Below, in pieces: positions 1 to 8,299 of a stretch of DNA of 14,678 nt. Every line of letters begins with the position of its first letter. Position 1 is the stretch's first letter. The notes beneath the pieces are model-generated. The model was not told where the DNA came from. It did not search any database and saw nothing but the letters and a program-made list of their open reading frames with translations. Position numbers and translations under genes: made by a program. Source of the stretch: Temnopleurus reevesii (Eukaryota; Echinodermata; Echinoidea; Temnopleuroida; Temnopleuridae); NCBI GenBank assembly GCA_036244855.1, contig BQKZ01000600.1, positions 36,697 to 51,374 on the forward strand, in the 5' to 3' direction.

Positions 1-113
1 AGTACCCCCCCCTTTCGAGCAAACCAGTGAGCTCCAGTATGAGATTGTTAAATGGATGGAATTACCTATATAAGTACCCTTTTCTTTCTTTCTCTATGTT
101 TGACATTATGCAG

Positions 114-203
114 GAGGTAACGGCTCTCATTAAATCCTTTGAGCTGAGCAGGGAGCTACAGAATGATATTATGGATCGCTTGAATGATGAGATTATTAAT
201 TAA
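114..203 (+). pseudogene. Best-preserved decoy copy of exon 2
   Basis: After a GCAG acceptor this copy reads EVTALIKSFELSRELQNDIM, then DRLNDEIIN and a TAA stop. Over the first 26 codons it differs from the real exon at 6 of 78 positions by my count; 4 of these are synonymous and two change the residue (H to N, D to N). After that it diverges into the tail shared by the other units and has no obvious donor. If its acceptor were used and the RNA continued to the donor at 1021, the message would stop at 201. It is therefore a pseudo-exon or a possible poison exon, not a coding alternative. Confidence 0.75.
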
Positions 204-401
204 AAGAGCAAATAGATGAAATTACCGATTGATATCCTTTTTTTCTTTTCCTTCTTTATGTTTTTTTATGATGTAAAAGCTAACGGCTCTCATTTAAATC
301 ATTTCAGCTGAGCAGGGAGCTACAGTATGACATCATGAAAGAGCTAATGGATGGAATTAATTACCAATTGATATCCTTTTGTCAGTATAACATAGTAACC
401 A

Positions 402-454
402 CCCCCCCCCCCCTCGCTCTGGTGGTGGTGGTGGTGGTGTGGGAAGGGGGGGGG
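402..454. repeat. C-run, GGT repeat and G-run
   Basis: A run of 12 C (402-413) is followed by CTCGCTCT, about six GGT repeats (421-438) and a run of 9 G (446-454). The C and G runs can pair with each other and the G-rich part could form a quadruplex. It interrupts the exon 2 decoy array at the start of a remnant unit; a shorter C-run occupies the equivalent place at 5-12. Confidence 0.85.
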
Positions 455-510
455 TTCAGTGAGATTCAGTATGAGATTGTTAGATCGATTGAATTACCTA
501 TAAATACCCT

Positions 511-531
511 ATTCTTTCTTTCTTTCTTTAA
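511..531 (+). repeat. TTTC microsatellite in a pyrimidine tract
   Basis: Several TTTC repeats form the pyrimidine tract of the decoy unit whose acceptor is at 548-550. Similar but shorter CTTTCTTTC tracts precede the other units. Confidence 0.7.
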
Positions 532-854
532 TGTTTTATGTTAAATACAGGAGGTAAGGGCTGTCATTTCAGTCCTTTGAGCTTAGCAGGGAGCTCCAGT
601 ATTGACATCATGGGTCGTTAAGATGAGATTGTTAAGAAAAGGTAACAAATTAAATTAACAATAAATGATTTCTTCTTTTCCTCATGTTTTACATGATGTA
701 GGAGGTAACCGCTCTCATTTAAATCATTTGAGCTGAGCAGGGAGCTACAGTATGACATCATGGGTCAGTAAGATGAGATTATTAAAGAGCTAATAGATGA
801 AATTACAGATTGATATCCTCATTTTCTTTTCTTTCTCTGTTTTACATGATGTAG

Positions 855-1020
855 GAGGTAACAGCTCTCATTAAATCCTTTGAGCTGAGCAGGGAGCTAC
901 AGCATGACATCATGGATCGCTTAGATGATGAGATGAACAAAGGATTGAAAGAGGAGCTAAATGCTGAAGCAAAGATCAAGATGTTACCAACATACGTCAC
1001 AGCGTTACCTGATGGAACAG
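855..1020 (+). CDS. Hexokinase exon 2 (first coding exon in the window)
   Basis: Internal exon of 166 nt encoding 55 codons plus one base, from EVTALIKSFELSRELQ to KMLPTYVTALPDGT. This is the N-terminal helical part of the hexokinase small domain: the stretch 'DIMDRLDDEMNKGLKEE' followed by 'KMLPTYV..LPDG' is the family's typical entry into the catalytic core. The exon starts in phase 0 after a TAG acceptor at 852-854 and stops at a GTATGT donor at 1021. As I recall, vertebrate hexokinases have a 163-nt exon with the same phases at this place. The true start codon and any mitochondrial-targeting N-terminus are in an upstream exon outside the window. It is the last and only intact member of a tandem array of similar units at 1-854. 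The exon number is by analogy with vertebrate genes; the paralogue cannot be named from this part. Confidence 0.93.
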
Positions 1021-1069
1021 GTATGTATATGTTACAATGGTTATCTGAACTTTGGTGTATAATTTGTCG

Positions 1070-1560
1070 TTAAAGGGTTACTATTATGAAAATACAAGTT
1101 GACCTGTATTGATGTGTTGTACCTTTATCAATACCCTTTTCAGTGAAAGAGGGCCCAAATGTGTTTCATATATTTTGTAATATTTTTTTTCAATTTTATG
1201 TTGTCTTAGTAGGGAACGCCCCTAAAAATTTCTTTCAGTTGTAAATCCTTTTGTAACATCACAAGAGTCAAGTTTGTTCACCTTGCTAGATCATGTTTCA
1301 GAGCCGGTTATGTAAGTAACAAAAGGAAATATTTGGATCAATGCAGGGATTTCAATTCAGGTGATTGCACATTCCAATTCCCTTTCATTGATCCAAATAT
1401 TTGTATGGGCGTTCCCTACTAAGCCAACATAAAATTGAGGGAAAAAATATTATTAAATATATGAAACACATTTGGGCTCTCTGTCACTGAAAAGGGTATT
1501 GATAATGGTATAATACATCAATACAGATCAACTTGTATTTTCATAATAGTACCCCTTTAA
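1070..1560. mobile_element. Foldback/MITE-like element with long inverted arms and TTAA ends
   Basis: The outer arms 1070-1221 and 1407-1560 are long imperfect inverted copies. The left reads AGGGTTACTATTATGAAAAT and onward, and the reverse complement of the right reads AGGGGTACTATTATGAAAAT and onward, both followed by ACAAGTTGA and ending inside at GGGAACGCCC. A second inverted pair of 17 nt lies at 1327-1343 and 1386-1402, continuous with the right arm. The left arm therefore carries about 105 nt (1222-1326) absent from the right. TTAA stands at both outer ends, which fits a TTAA target duplication as in piggyBac-type elements, although TTAA may be part of the repeat itself. No coding capacity is present. 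Confidence 0.75.
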
Positions 1561-1928
1561 ATAGAATTAAGCATCATGCACTACGCATAAATCCAATACA
1601 GTGTACGTATGGAGGCAGCAGTTTACATTTTCAATAGTTTGAGACACTAATCATAGATTTTGAAGCGTAATATTTTCCCAGCTTTGTTCATACAACATCA
1701 ACTATTAAGATAACATCTATGATCTGTCAGTTGAATTTTTTTCTGATGGAAACAATGTTGCACAATGCCGTTAAAAGTTTTAGATACTGCTGAAATTTAC
1801 TGTAACATGAAAGATAAAGTATGATCACAATGAAAGAGTAAATTCTGATATGATCATTCATTAAATAGTTACAGGCCAAAAACGAACTATAAAAAACATG
1901 GTTTGAAAGAGGTTCATCGTGGTGAAAA

Positions 1929-2031
1929 ATAATTGAAGAGAGTTGATCAGTTGTCTCACGATGTGCAAACATAAAATGTTACGTTCTACATTTGCACATC
2001 GTAAGACAACTGATCAACTCTCTTCAATTAT
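1929..2031. repeat. Hairpin with 41-bp near-perfect stem and 21-nt loop
   Basis: Positions 1929-1969 and 1991-2031 are reverse complements with a single mismatch by my reading (CTCACG against CTTACG). The core is TTGATCAGTTGTCT paired with AGACAACTGATCAA. The loop is 1970-1990. Direct, not inverted, similar sequence flanks it: AAAAAACATGGTTTGAAAGA from about 1891 and AAAAAACATATTTGAGAGAG from 2033. It could be a small palindromic transposon or a precursor for small RNA. Confidence 0.85.
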
Positions 2032-3206
2032 AAAAAACATATTTGAGAGAGGAATAATCTTTATTGAATATCTATAATTTAAAATAAATATGAACATTGT
2101 TTGTAGTACTATTTCAGAGGTATGGTGAAATCAATTTTGTTCTCTACACTTTCAGAAATAAATGGGTTTACTTCCCTATAAATATATAAATTTCAGAGCA
2201 AATTTTTGCACGGCAGAGCACATGACATTTCAAATGAAGTTGTACCCCTGTCTGTTTGCAATATCAAAATTCTTGTGCAAATACATGTATGGAGCCCTAA
2301 AGGTCAATTGATATTGATGGACCATATATATACCTTGTATACGGATAGAGATTTTATGTGTATGGACAAAATATTAGAATTTGTATGTGATCTAAATATG
2401 CTAAATTCGTATTCATGAAATAATGTGAATTAGATTTTTTTCAATTCAATTTATTAATTGATGATTGATAATTGAGGTAAACAAATTGAAGGAAAAGGGT
2501 GCAGATCATTTTTTTAATACAGTGTATAAAATAATATTTTGCACTTTTGGAAAGTCTTTTAAGAATTGACATGAAAGTGTTTTTGAGACTTTTTTTCAGG
2601 TTTCTATAGAAATAGAAAAGAGAAAATAACAAGCATCGTATTTTTTGTACTTGGGAATACACTGAGTGTGAATTCATTTTTAAAGTAGATTGCCTAACCA
2701 GCTGAATTTTGATCATTGGAAAATTTGTGAAGTGATTTGTTGGCTTTGAATCTGTTATTGAATTATGGGTTTGGAAGTTCTCTGAGCAGTTCTGTGAATA
2801 ATTGATTGAATGATTGATTGATGGGGTTGTGTATGCCTAACAGACAATGCTAATCATTTAATAAAACATTTTATACTGAATTGGTTATTCATATATGAAG
2901 AAATTATTTCATATTTTTAAATGGTTGACTTTGATCAAATATTATAGTTACCAAAGGAAAAGTGTCACAGGGTGCCTGAACTATTCATAAGATTCATTAT
3001 GAGATCTATGCCAAAAAGCTATTACTTTGTTGGGAGGGATTCATTAAGTTCAGTCCCTTGATAAATTTGGCAAAACCCTTTTTTTGACAACCTGGAGAAA
3101 CGCACCCAATATGACAATTAATTTTGTTGGTGGCACTGGATAGATAGTGAGCATATAGCATAGTCTATAAAAGGGAAAATAATTTATATACTTTATATAA
3201 TCCATA

Positions 3207-3266
3207 AAAACTGATTATCAGCAGGTGTTAAGAAGTTTATATACAATCATGATGATAATCAGTTTT
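3207..3266. repeat. Short inverted repeat
   Basis: AAAACTGATTATCA at 3207-3220 is the exact reverse complement of 3253-3266, with a 32-nt spacer. No other evidence for function; too far from any gene end to be a terminator. Confidence 0.7.
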
Positions 3267-3379
3267 AACAAAAAATGAGGTGAGAGGTCAGGAGAGAGAG
3301 GGATAGATAAGAGAAAGATGAAATATTATAATAACTTGAATTAGTAGTACAGTAACTAATACATTCAGAAAACTGACTT

Positions 3380-3546
3380 CCTACATTCCCATAAATGGAC
3401 TTGTAGGCCTACATTTTATAATTCAAATCTTAATCTTCAAATCCATCCGATATTCTCTTTTTTTTTAATCCTGTGTCATATCGTGTATATATGTATTGTA
3501 TTTTTTTTTATATCGGAAATAAAATCAATCAATCAATCAATCAAAG
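3380..3546 (+). mobile_element. Possible non-LTR retrotransposon 3' tail with ATCA repeats
   Basis: T-rich sequence with an internal TGTATATATGTATTGTATT stretch ends in GGAAATAAAATCAATCAATC and a few more ATCA units (about 3520-3544). Truncated LINE copies in invertebrate genomes often end in such a short tandem tail after a polyadenylation-like AATAAA. No reverse-transcriptase sequence is present and the left boundary is not visible, so this is a family-type guess. Confidence 0.4.
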
Positions 3547-4207
3547 CTTGTTTTTAGGATATGTACCACATCATGCTTTTGTGGTGAATGTTGACCAAAT
3601 TATAATGTGCAAAATATTTGATTATTCATTTCATTGACCAACTCACAAAGTTGAAAATGAGTCATCTGAATAAACGTTCGAAATGGGAAAACTTATTCCA
3701 TCTTCCCATGTCAGTTTGATTTGATTAAATGGCTGGAGCTTGCTGGAGATTAGAAAATTTGGTATTGGGGCGCAAATTCCACAATGTTTACTGAGGAAAT
3801 TTAGTCTCCATTTGTCGGCAGATGCAAAGGCAAAAATATCGCACTCTTGGGTGATCAGCTAAAGTGGTCTTGGGAGCTTGCGATATTGATATAGTATCAA
3901 TTTACCAATATCTTAAACATGGTGGTGCATATTCATTGCACAGCATGTGGAACAGCAGACTTGCACAGTAGTATTGGTTGCGATATCAAAGCACAGATCT
4001 GCATTCATATTCCAATGTGCATTTATATCAGCTAATGTTTGATTTGCTTATCTTATTATGAAAATGTCTGCATTATATTGATTTTGCAGTTCATTACATG
4101 GAAATCTGTTTTGATATTTTTTATTTCAATAGTTAAACTACTCTCTTAAATGGGAAGGAAAAAGCATATAATGGAAACAAGCTTTTTAACAGCTAACATT
4201 CCAATTA

Positions 4208-4370
4208 GAAAATCATTTAATGCCATTGATAATGTACACATCCCACCGCTGCCACCATTTTGAGTAAATGTCCTGTAATTTTCATAAGACAAAGTCAGGT
4301 TCTTCTCAATTAATAAAGAGTATATTTTCTTTGATTATTGAAGAAAAACATCAACCAGTCAGATGAATGA
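4208..4370 (+). repeat. Diverged direct repeat, copy 1
   Basis: Shares with about 4614-4783 an ordered series of blocks: AATCATT(T/C)AATGC, AATAATGTACA-type sequence, the identical ATCCCACCGCTGCCACCA, TTTGAG(T/C)AAATGTCCT, GACAAAGTCAG and AAAGAGTA. The two are about 407 bp apart in the same orientation. It may be a local duplication or two copies of an interspersed repeat. The sequence is not coding. Confidence 0.75.
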
Positions 4371-4613
4371 TTTCATGTGGAATACCACGTTACAATTTTA
4401 CTATGAATTGCACATACACAAAAGCTAGGTGAATGCCACTTTAACACATTGACAGCTGGCTGGAACTGGATGGTCCATGCACAAAGTCTATGCATGGGAA
4501 TTACAGAATTCAATGGGTTAGTCAATGGGTTAGATGAATGCACTGTCTGTCTCATCAATCAATACTGCAATTTGCACAGAATTATGTTTATAAAACATCA
4601 TAGAATCTAATCA

Positions 4614-4783
4614 TAAAATCATTCAATGCATTAATAATGTACATATCCCACCGCTGCCACCACTTTGAGCAAATGTCCTCTACTTCTTATAGGACAAAGT
4701 CAGAGATGCTACTTGATTAACAAAGAGTACCTTTTATTCAGAAGATATTTCAAATGAAGAAAAGGTATCTTCAGGCAGTCACA
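4614..4783 (+). repeat. Diverged direct repeat, copy 2
   Basis: Partner of the repeat at 4208-4370, with the same order of conserved blocks and a continuous exact match over ATCCCACCGCTGCCACCA. It lies about 320 bp upstream of exon 3. Confidence 0.75.
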
Positions 4784-4923
4784 TCTGTTTAATTGCGATT
4801 TATTAACATAGATGAAGGATTGTAGAAAAGACTGGATGCCTAGAGCAACCCATTACTAAATTATATATTCCATTTTCTGTTTCCCTGGTTAAAAAAAATA
4901 TCAAAAGATACTCTGGGTTTTTT

Positions 4924-4938
4924 GGGGGGAGGGGGGGG
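4924..4938 (+). repeat. G-rich tract
   Basis: Six G, one A and eight G, preceded by T and followed by CGAGTGGGG. It is a possible quadruplex-forming tract about 165 bp upstream of exon 3, of the same type as those at 446-454 and 10708-10730. Confidence 0.8.
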
Positions 4939-5102
4939 CGAGTGGGGTATTTCTGGTTTTCTCAAATATCTTTTTTTTCTGACCAGATTGTCACTCCAAT
5001 ATACATTTAGCAATTTGCCAAACTTTTTGTAACCCTTGAAAATCAATAACATATTTCTTTACTTTCTATTTTCTCTTTGTACTTATTTCATTTCACTTGC
5101 AG

Positions 5103-5242
5103 AAAATGGTGATTTCCTAGCCCTGGACCTTGGAGGGTCCAACTTCCGTGTGCTATGGGTGAAGATAAAGGATGGGAAGAGTAAAAGCTGCATTGATGTG
5201 TACACTATACCTGGTGAAGTGATGAGAGGACCTGGAGACCAG
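5103..5242 (+). CDS. Hexokinase exon 3 (phosphate-binding loop)
   Basis: Exon of 140 nt completing a codon split after the first base (G|AA = E) and encoding [20 protein letters not shown] through [10 protein letters not shown], ending in phase 0. It carries the phosphate-1 motif LDLGGSNFR, which contacts the ATP phosphates in the sugar-kinase/actin fold, and the following beta strands of the small domain. The acceptor is TTGCAG (5097-5102) after a T-rich tract; the donor is GTAAAG at 5243. Reading further upstream gives an open frame with an ATG at 5036, but that part is intron ([12 protein letters not shown] pyrimidine read-through) and is not coding. Glucose phosphorylation is the known family role; substrate preference cannot be judged from this exon. 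Confidence 0.95.
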
Positions 5243-6485
5243 GTAAAGTGATCTATTTGTGAAATACCTTTGCAAAATTCAACATTTAACCAACAGAAAT
5301 GGAGAGTCATGAAGTTTTAATAATTTTTTAACTTGAAGAGGGCAGGATTATCATAAAAATGATACCATATTAGGAGAATTTGATTACTACAAAATTAGTA
5401 GATGCTCTCCCAACATGATATTAATAAGCTTATCCTAAATGATGCAGAAGTTAAAAACAGACACATCTCCCAGGCCTGCATAAATATTTCTCTGCGTTCT
5501 TTACCTTGAAATGATTTAAATCTATCCTTGGTGTTCATTCCTTTGAATGCAAATGTTACTGAGCTTTATCCAATTGATCCTGAAAATGCAATAAGAAATA
5601 GATGAGTGTATGAAAACCACATCTGTGGAATACTGTACAAGTTTGTATGCATTACCCAAATAATGCTATTCAAGTTTAACACTACCTTTTCAATATCCTA
5701 TTCCTAAAATAACTAATTTCAACCATGTGATATTTAAAATGCATAAAATATATAATCTGAAGCATATATGTAAGGATCAGTCTACATTAAAGAATTGAAA
5801 TCATTAGATGACCAAGGAGACATATTGCACCCATACATACGATCATAGTTCACTCTATCACCAGACATTTATCTTTTTCAAGTCTTTTTCATCCAATCTA
5901 TTTAGAGTGGCATTCACCACATAGTAGGGCAATAACCTGTCAAGGCAGACACATCTTACGAGAGGTGAAAAAGAACTTTGCCCATTGATTAAAGTCCATG
6001 AGATCATTGACGCCCTGAAATGGCGGGTTTATAACATCTGTCTTTTTCCCTAAGCTCCTTAAATAATTGCCTTTACAATCCATTTAACAGGCTCTCGCGT
6101 GTATATAAGTTGGCAGAGGAAGATGTAAAAAATCAGCCTGATGAATTCAAGTTTGCACTGAGCTTAAATTTGGCATGGCTGATCTTTGTCCATCTTCATT
6201 TATTTTTTATCACAGCAGGAGGAAAGATTCTGGAAAAGTTTACAATAATGCTGTTTTAGATGTTGTATTTCTTTTATTGTTTAAAAGAGTTATTGTATTG
6301 TGTTATGAAGGTCTTGGTTGCTGAACTCTTCAATTATTTTTAGGATATTTAGATACAGGCTGTATTTTTTCTTTTACATCATACACATCATATCTTATCT
6401 CCCTTGTGTGGACAATTCATAAGTGTCAGACAATCTGATCCTTTCAACTAAATAACACAGTGAACATATTTGAAGTTTTGTGTAA

Positions 6486-6650
6486 TACAGTCAAACCTGC
6501 TCAAGCGACCACCTGTCCAGAAAGACCACCCTTCATGATTCCCTATAAAGCAAATTACATGTAAATTAATCTGTGTATAGAGACCACCTGCTGTTACAGA
6601 TCCTATTTTCTGTCTCCAATGAGTGGTCTTTAAAGACAAGTCTAATTGTA
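6486..6650. mobile_element. MITE-like repeat with GACCACC blocks
   Basis: The left end reads TACAGTCAAACCTGCTCAAG then CGACCACC, with further GACCACC blocks at about 6525 and 6583. The right end, GAGTGGTCTTTAAAGACAAG then TCTAATTGTA, is an imperfect inverted version of the left end. I recognise this pattern as a widespread interspersed repeat of animal genomes whose consensus ends are ACAGTCAAACCTG and its complement. It is non-coding and eroded; the family name is not asserted. Confidence 0.5.
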
Positions 6651-7385
6651 TTATCCAAACTTATATTCTGCACCAAACTTTCTACAGCGCTTCCTAAAGA
6701 TAAGAAAATAAAGATAACCCCTTCCAATTATATGATATCTTACTAGATAAGTTGAAATTTTGTGAAATTTGACAATCTGATCAAAATACTATCTTGTTTC
6801 ATATACTAGATAAGGTCAACATATCAACATTGTTGACTGAAAACATTGAGTAATCCATTTTCCATTTGAACTTAAGTTGGTTGAAAGCCAGAATCATGTA
6901 TTAAGTGTTTAAGAAGAACACTTGTCGTTATTTACATTGTAATAAAATTTGAATTGCATTTCATCTTTGACATTAACCTATGCATAAGATCATGCCTTGA
7001 TAGTGGAAAGATTTGATAATTGGAGCTATAACCTTGTAACTGTGCAGAAGGCCTGTGGAATATTTACCCTTCAGCTAAAGGACAGATTAGTCAATTTTAC
7101 AATTGGTACATGCATCATTCTTGAATGCCACACATTTTTTGATGTCGCATCTTTATTGTAACTGTACATGCTCAATATACTGAACATGATACCTGACGGT
7201 CTCCAAATGGCTCCTAAAGATGGGGATGAATGTTTTTTTCTAAATCTGTTGACGATTGTTGTTTGCTTATGTTTTCATACTTACACCTGGCAAATAAGTG
7301 ATTGTGTGATTTGAAAAGTTTTCAGCAATATTTTAGAAAGAAGATCAACCACTAAGGGTTAAAAGGCATCATTTTTGCAATACAT

Positions 7386-7518
7386 AAAGGCCCGGTCACA
7401 TAGAAGCCTGGAAGCAACACGATTCACCCTGACTCTTTGTTAATTCACAGTTAACTGCCTCAGGACAACGAGTCGGGGTGAATCGTGTTGCTTCCGAGGT
7501 CCTATGTGACCAGGGCTT
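7386..7518. mobile_element. Hairpin MITE, copy 1 (GGCCC-GTCACATAG family)
   Basis: A compact inverted repeat. The left arm AAAGGCCCGGTCACATAGAA continues through GGAAGCAACACGATTCACCC. The right arm holds GGGTGAATCGTGTTGCTTCC and then CCTATGTGACCAGGGCTT. The arms cover nearly the whole element around a short centre near 7440-7465. A second, more diverged member with the same arms lies at 8464-8599, which supports a mobile non-autonomous DNA element. Confidence 0.8.
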
Positions 7519-7986
7519 AATATAGAGAATCAGCGGGTTGTAAACTTATGACTTGTAAATGTTAATATGAGCCAACACCCCAGTGATATTTATGCAGAGA
7601 ATATGTCGTATGCAAAAGCAGTACAATGTTTAGACTTCATTTGATCTGTTATTAGTAAATACAGGAATGAACTTGGCACCTCCTCTCTTTCGACTGTTTA
7701 AACAATGTGTGTAGCAGTGATAGACGGAAATGAAAAAATGAAATAAATCATAAATCATTCTGAGACATGTATACTAATACTGAAGTATTCAAACACATGC
7801 CACGTGTCTACATTTCCATTGGAATGAATATAATGGAAAAATAACACTGTAGAAGTGTGTGGTTCCTTATAATATCATTCAGAAGTTAGGTATATGTACA
7901 TCACCCTTCGTTTTCTTTTCAATCTGAATAGATATATATTATCAAAAGAAGATGCATGATGACTGTGTTCCTTTACTCTCTCGTAG

Positions 7987-8064
7987 GATGTCTCAATTTC
8001 AAGAGAGGTGACCTCCAAAGCAATCATACAGAATTTAAAGGAAACCTTTCAGAAACTGAACTGC
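7987..8064 (+). other. Possible in-phase 78-nt cassette exon
   Basis: After a pyrimidine-rich acceptor (CTCTCTCGTAG ending at 7986) there is an open stretch reading DVSISREVTSKAIIQNLKET, then FQKLNC, up to a weak GTGATG donor at 8065. It is exactly 26 codons and sits in a phase-0 intron, so including it would insert 26 residues before LFDYIAEHL without changing the frame. The peptide has no counterpart in the hexokinases I know, and the donor is poor. It may be a chance open stretch or a fossil exon. Confidence 0.25.
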
Positions 8065-8299
8065 GTGATGTGGGTTTATATTCATAATAAAAAGGAAGAG
8101 TATGTTATTTCTTGTATGGTACTTTTTCCGTATGGCACAAATTGCTCTACAATATTATTACTCTGGTCAAATGATATATAACAATTTACAACCACACTTT
8201 TAGAGTGCATTACCTCAGCTTCCTGGGGGGTTTCCTCAATGTCAGCCTTTCTGGGGAGCTTCCACAACATTTAAGTTATTAAAGGTTTTATTATTAAAA

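Larger units (their letters stand above)
1..854 (+). repeat. Tandem array of degenerate exon 2 / acceptor units
   Basis: The 3' end of the upstream intron is built from repeated copies of 'pyrimidine tract, acceptor, start of exon 2'. Exon-homologous segments begin at 114, 277, 551 and 702, with the real exon at 855; two shorter remnants lie around 30-62 and 460-510. Spacings are about 150-163 bp except where a remnant unit intervenes. The shared core is GAGGTAACNGCTCTCATT followed by GAGCTGAGCAGGGAGCTACAG. AG acceptors survive at 113, 550 and 701 but the 277 unit has lost it (GTAA for GTAG). Units at 277 and 702 share a one-base insertion that breaks the frame, the 551 unit meets TGA after nine codons, and the 114 unit stays open for 29 codons before TAA at 201. 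None has the complete exon. Confidence 0.9.
1021..5102 (+). other. Intron between exons 2 and 3
   Basis: A 4.08-kb GT-AG phase-1 intron. It holds a foldback element (1070-1560), a strong hairpin (1929-2031), a small inverted repeat (3207-3266), a LINE-like tail with ATCA repeats (about 3380-3546), a diverged direct repeat pair (about 4208-4370 and 4614-4783) and a G-rich tract (4924-4938). The stretches 2040-3200 and 3550-4200 show AT-rich sequence with stop codons in all frames and no coding, RNA or repeat signal that I can support. Confidence 0.9.

Noticed and set aside
1..854. CRISPR-like or regulatory repeat array
   Set aside because: The repeat units are plainly derived from exon 2 and its acceptor, are unequal in length and diverged, and the gene is eukaryotic.
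1929..2031. Transcription terminator hairpin
   Set aside because: Rho-independent terminators do not apply in an animal intron, and the 41-bp stem is far longer than such structures.
2206..2418. A 70-codon + strand frame starting MHGRAHDISN
   Set aside because: No recognisable domain, no splice-site context linking it to the gene, and an AT-rich intronic setting; length is within chance expectation.
3460..3546. Polyadenylation site and gene end (AATAAA near 3520)
   Set aside because: Coding continues in phase in exons 3-6 downstream; the signal belongs to the repeat tail with ATCA units.
5036..5102. ATG-initiated extension upstream of exon 3
   Set aside because: The extension reads the T-rich end of the intron. 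A good acceptor at 5101-5102 and the split codon with exon 2 explain the exon start.
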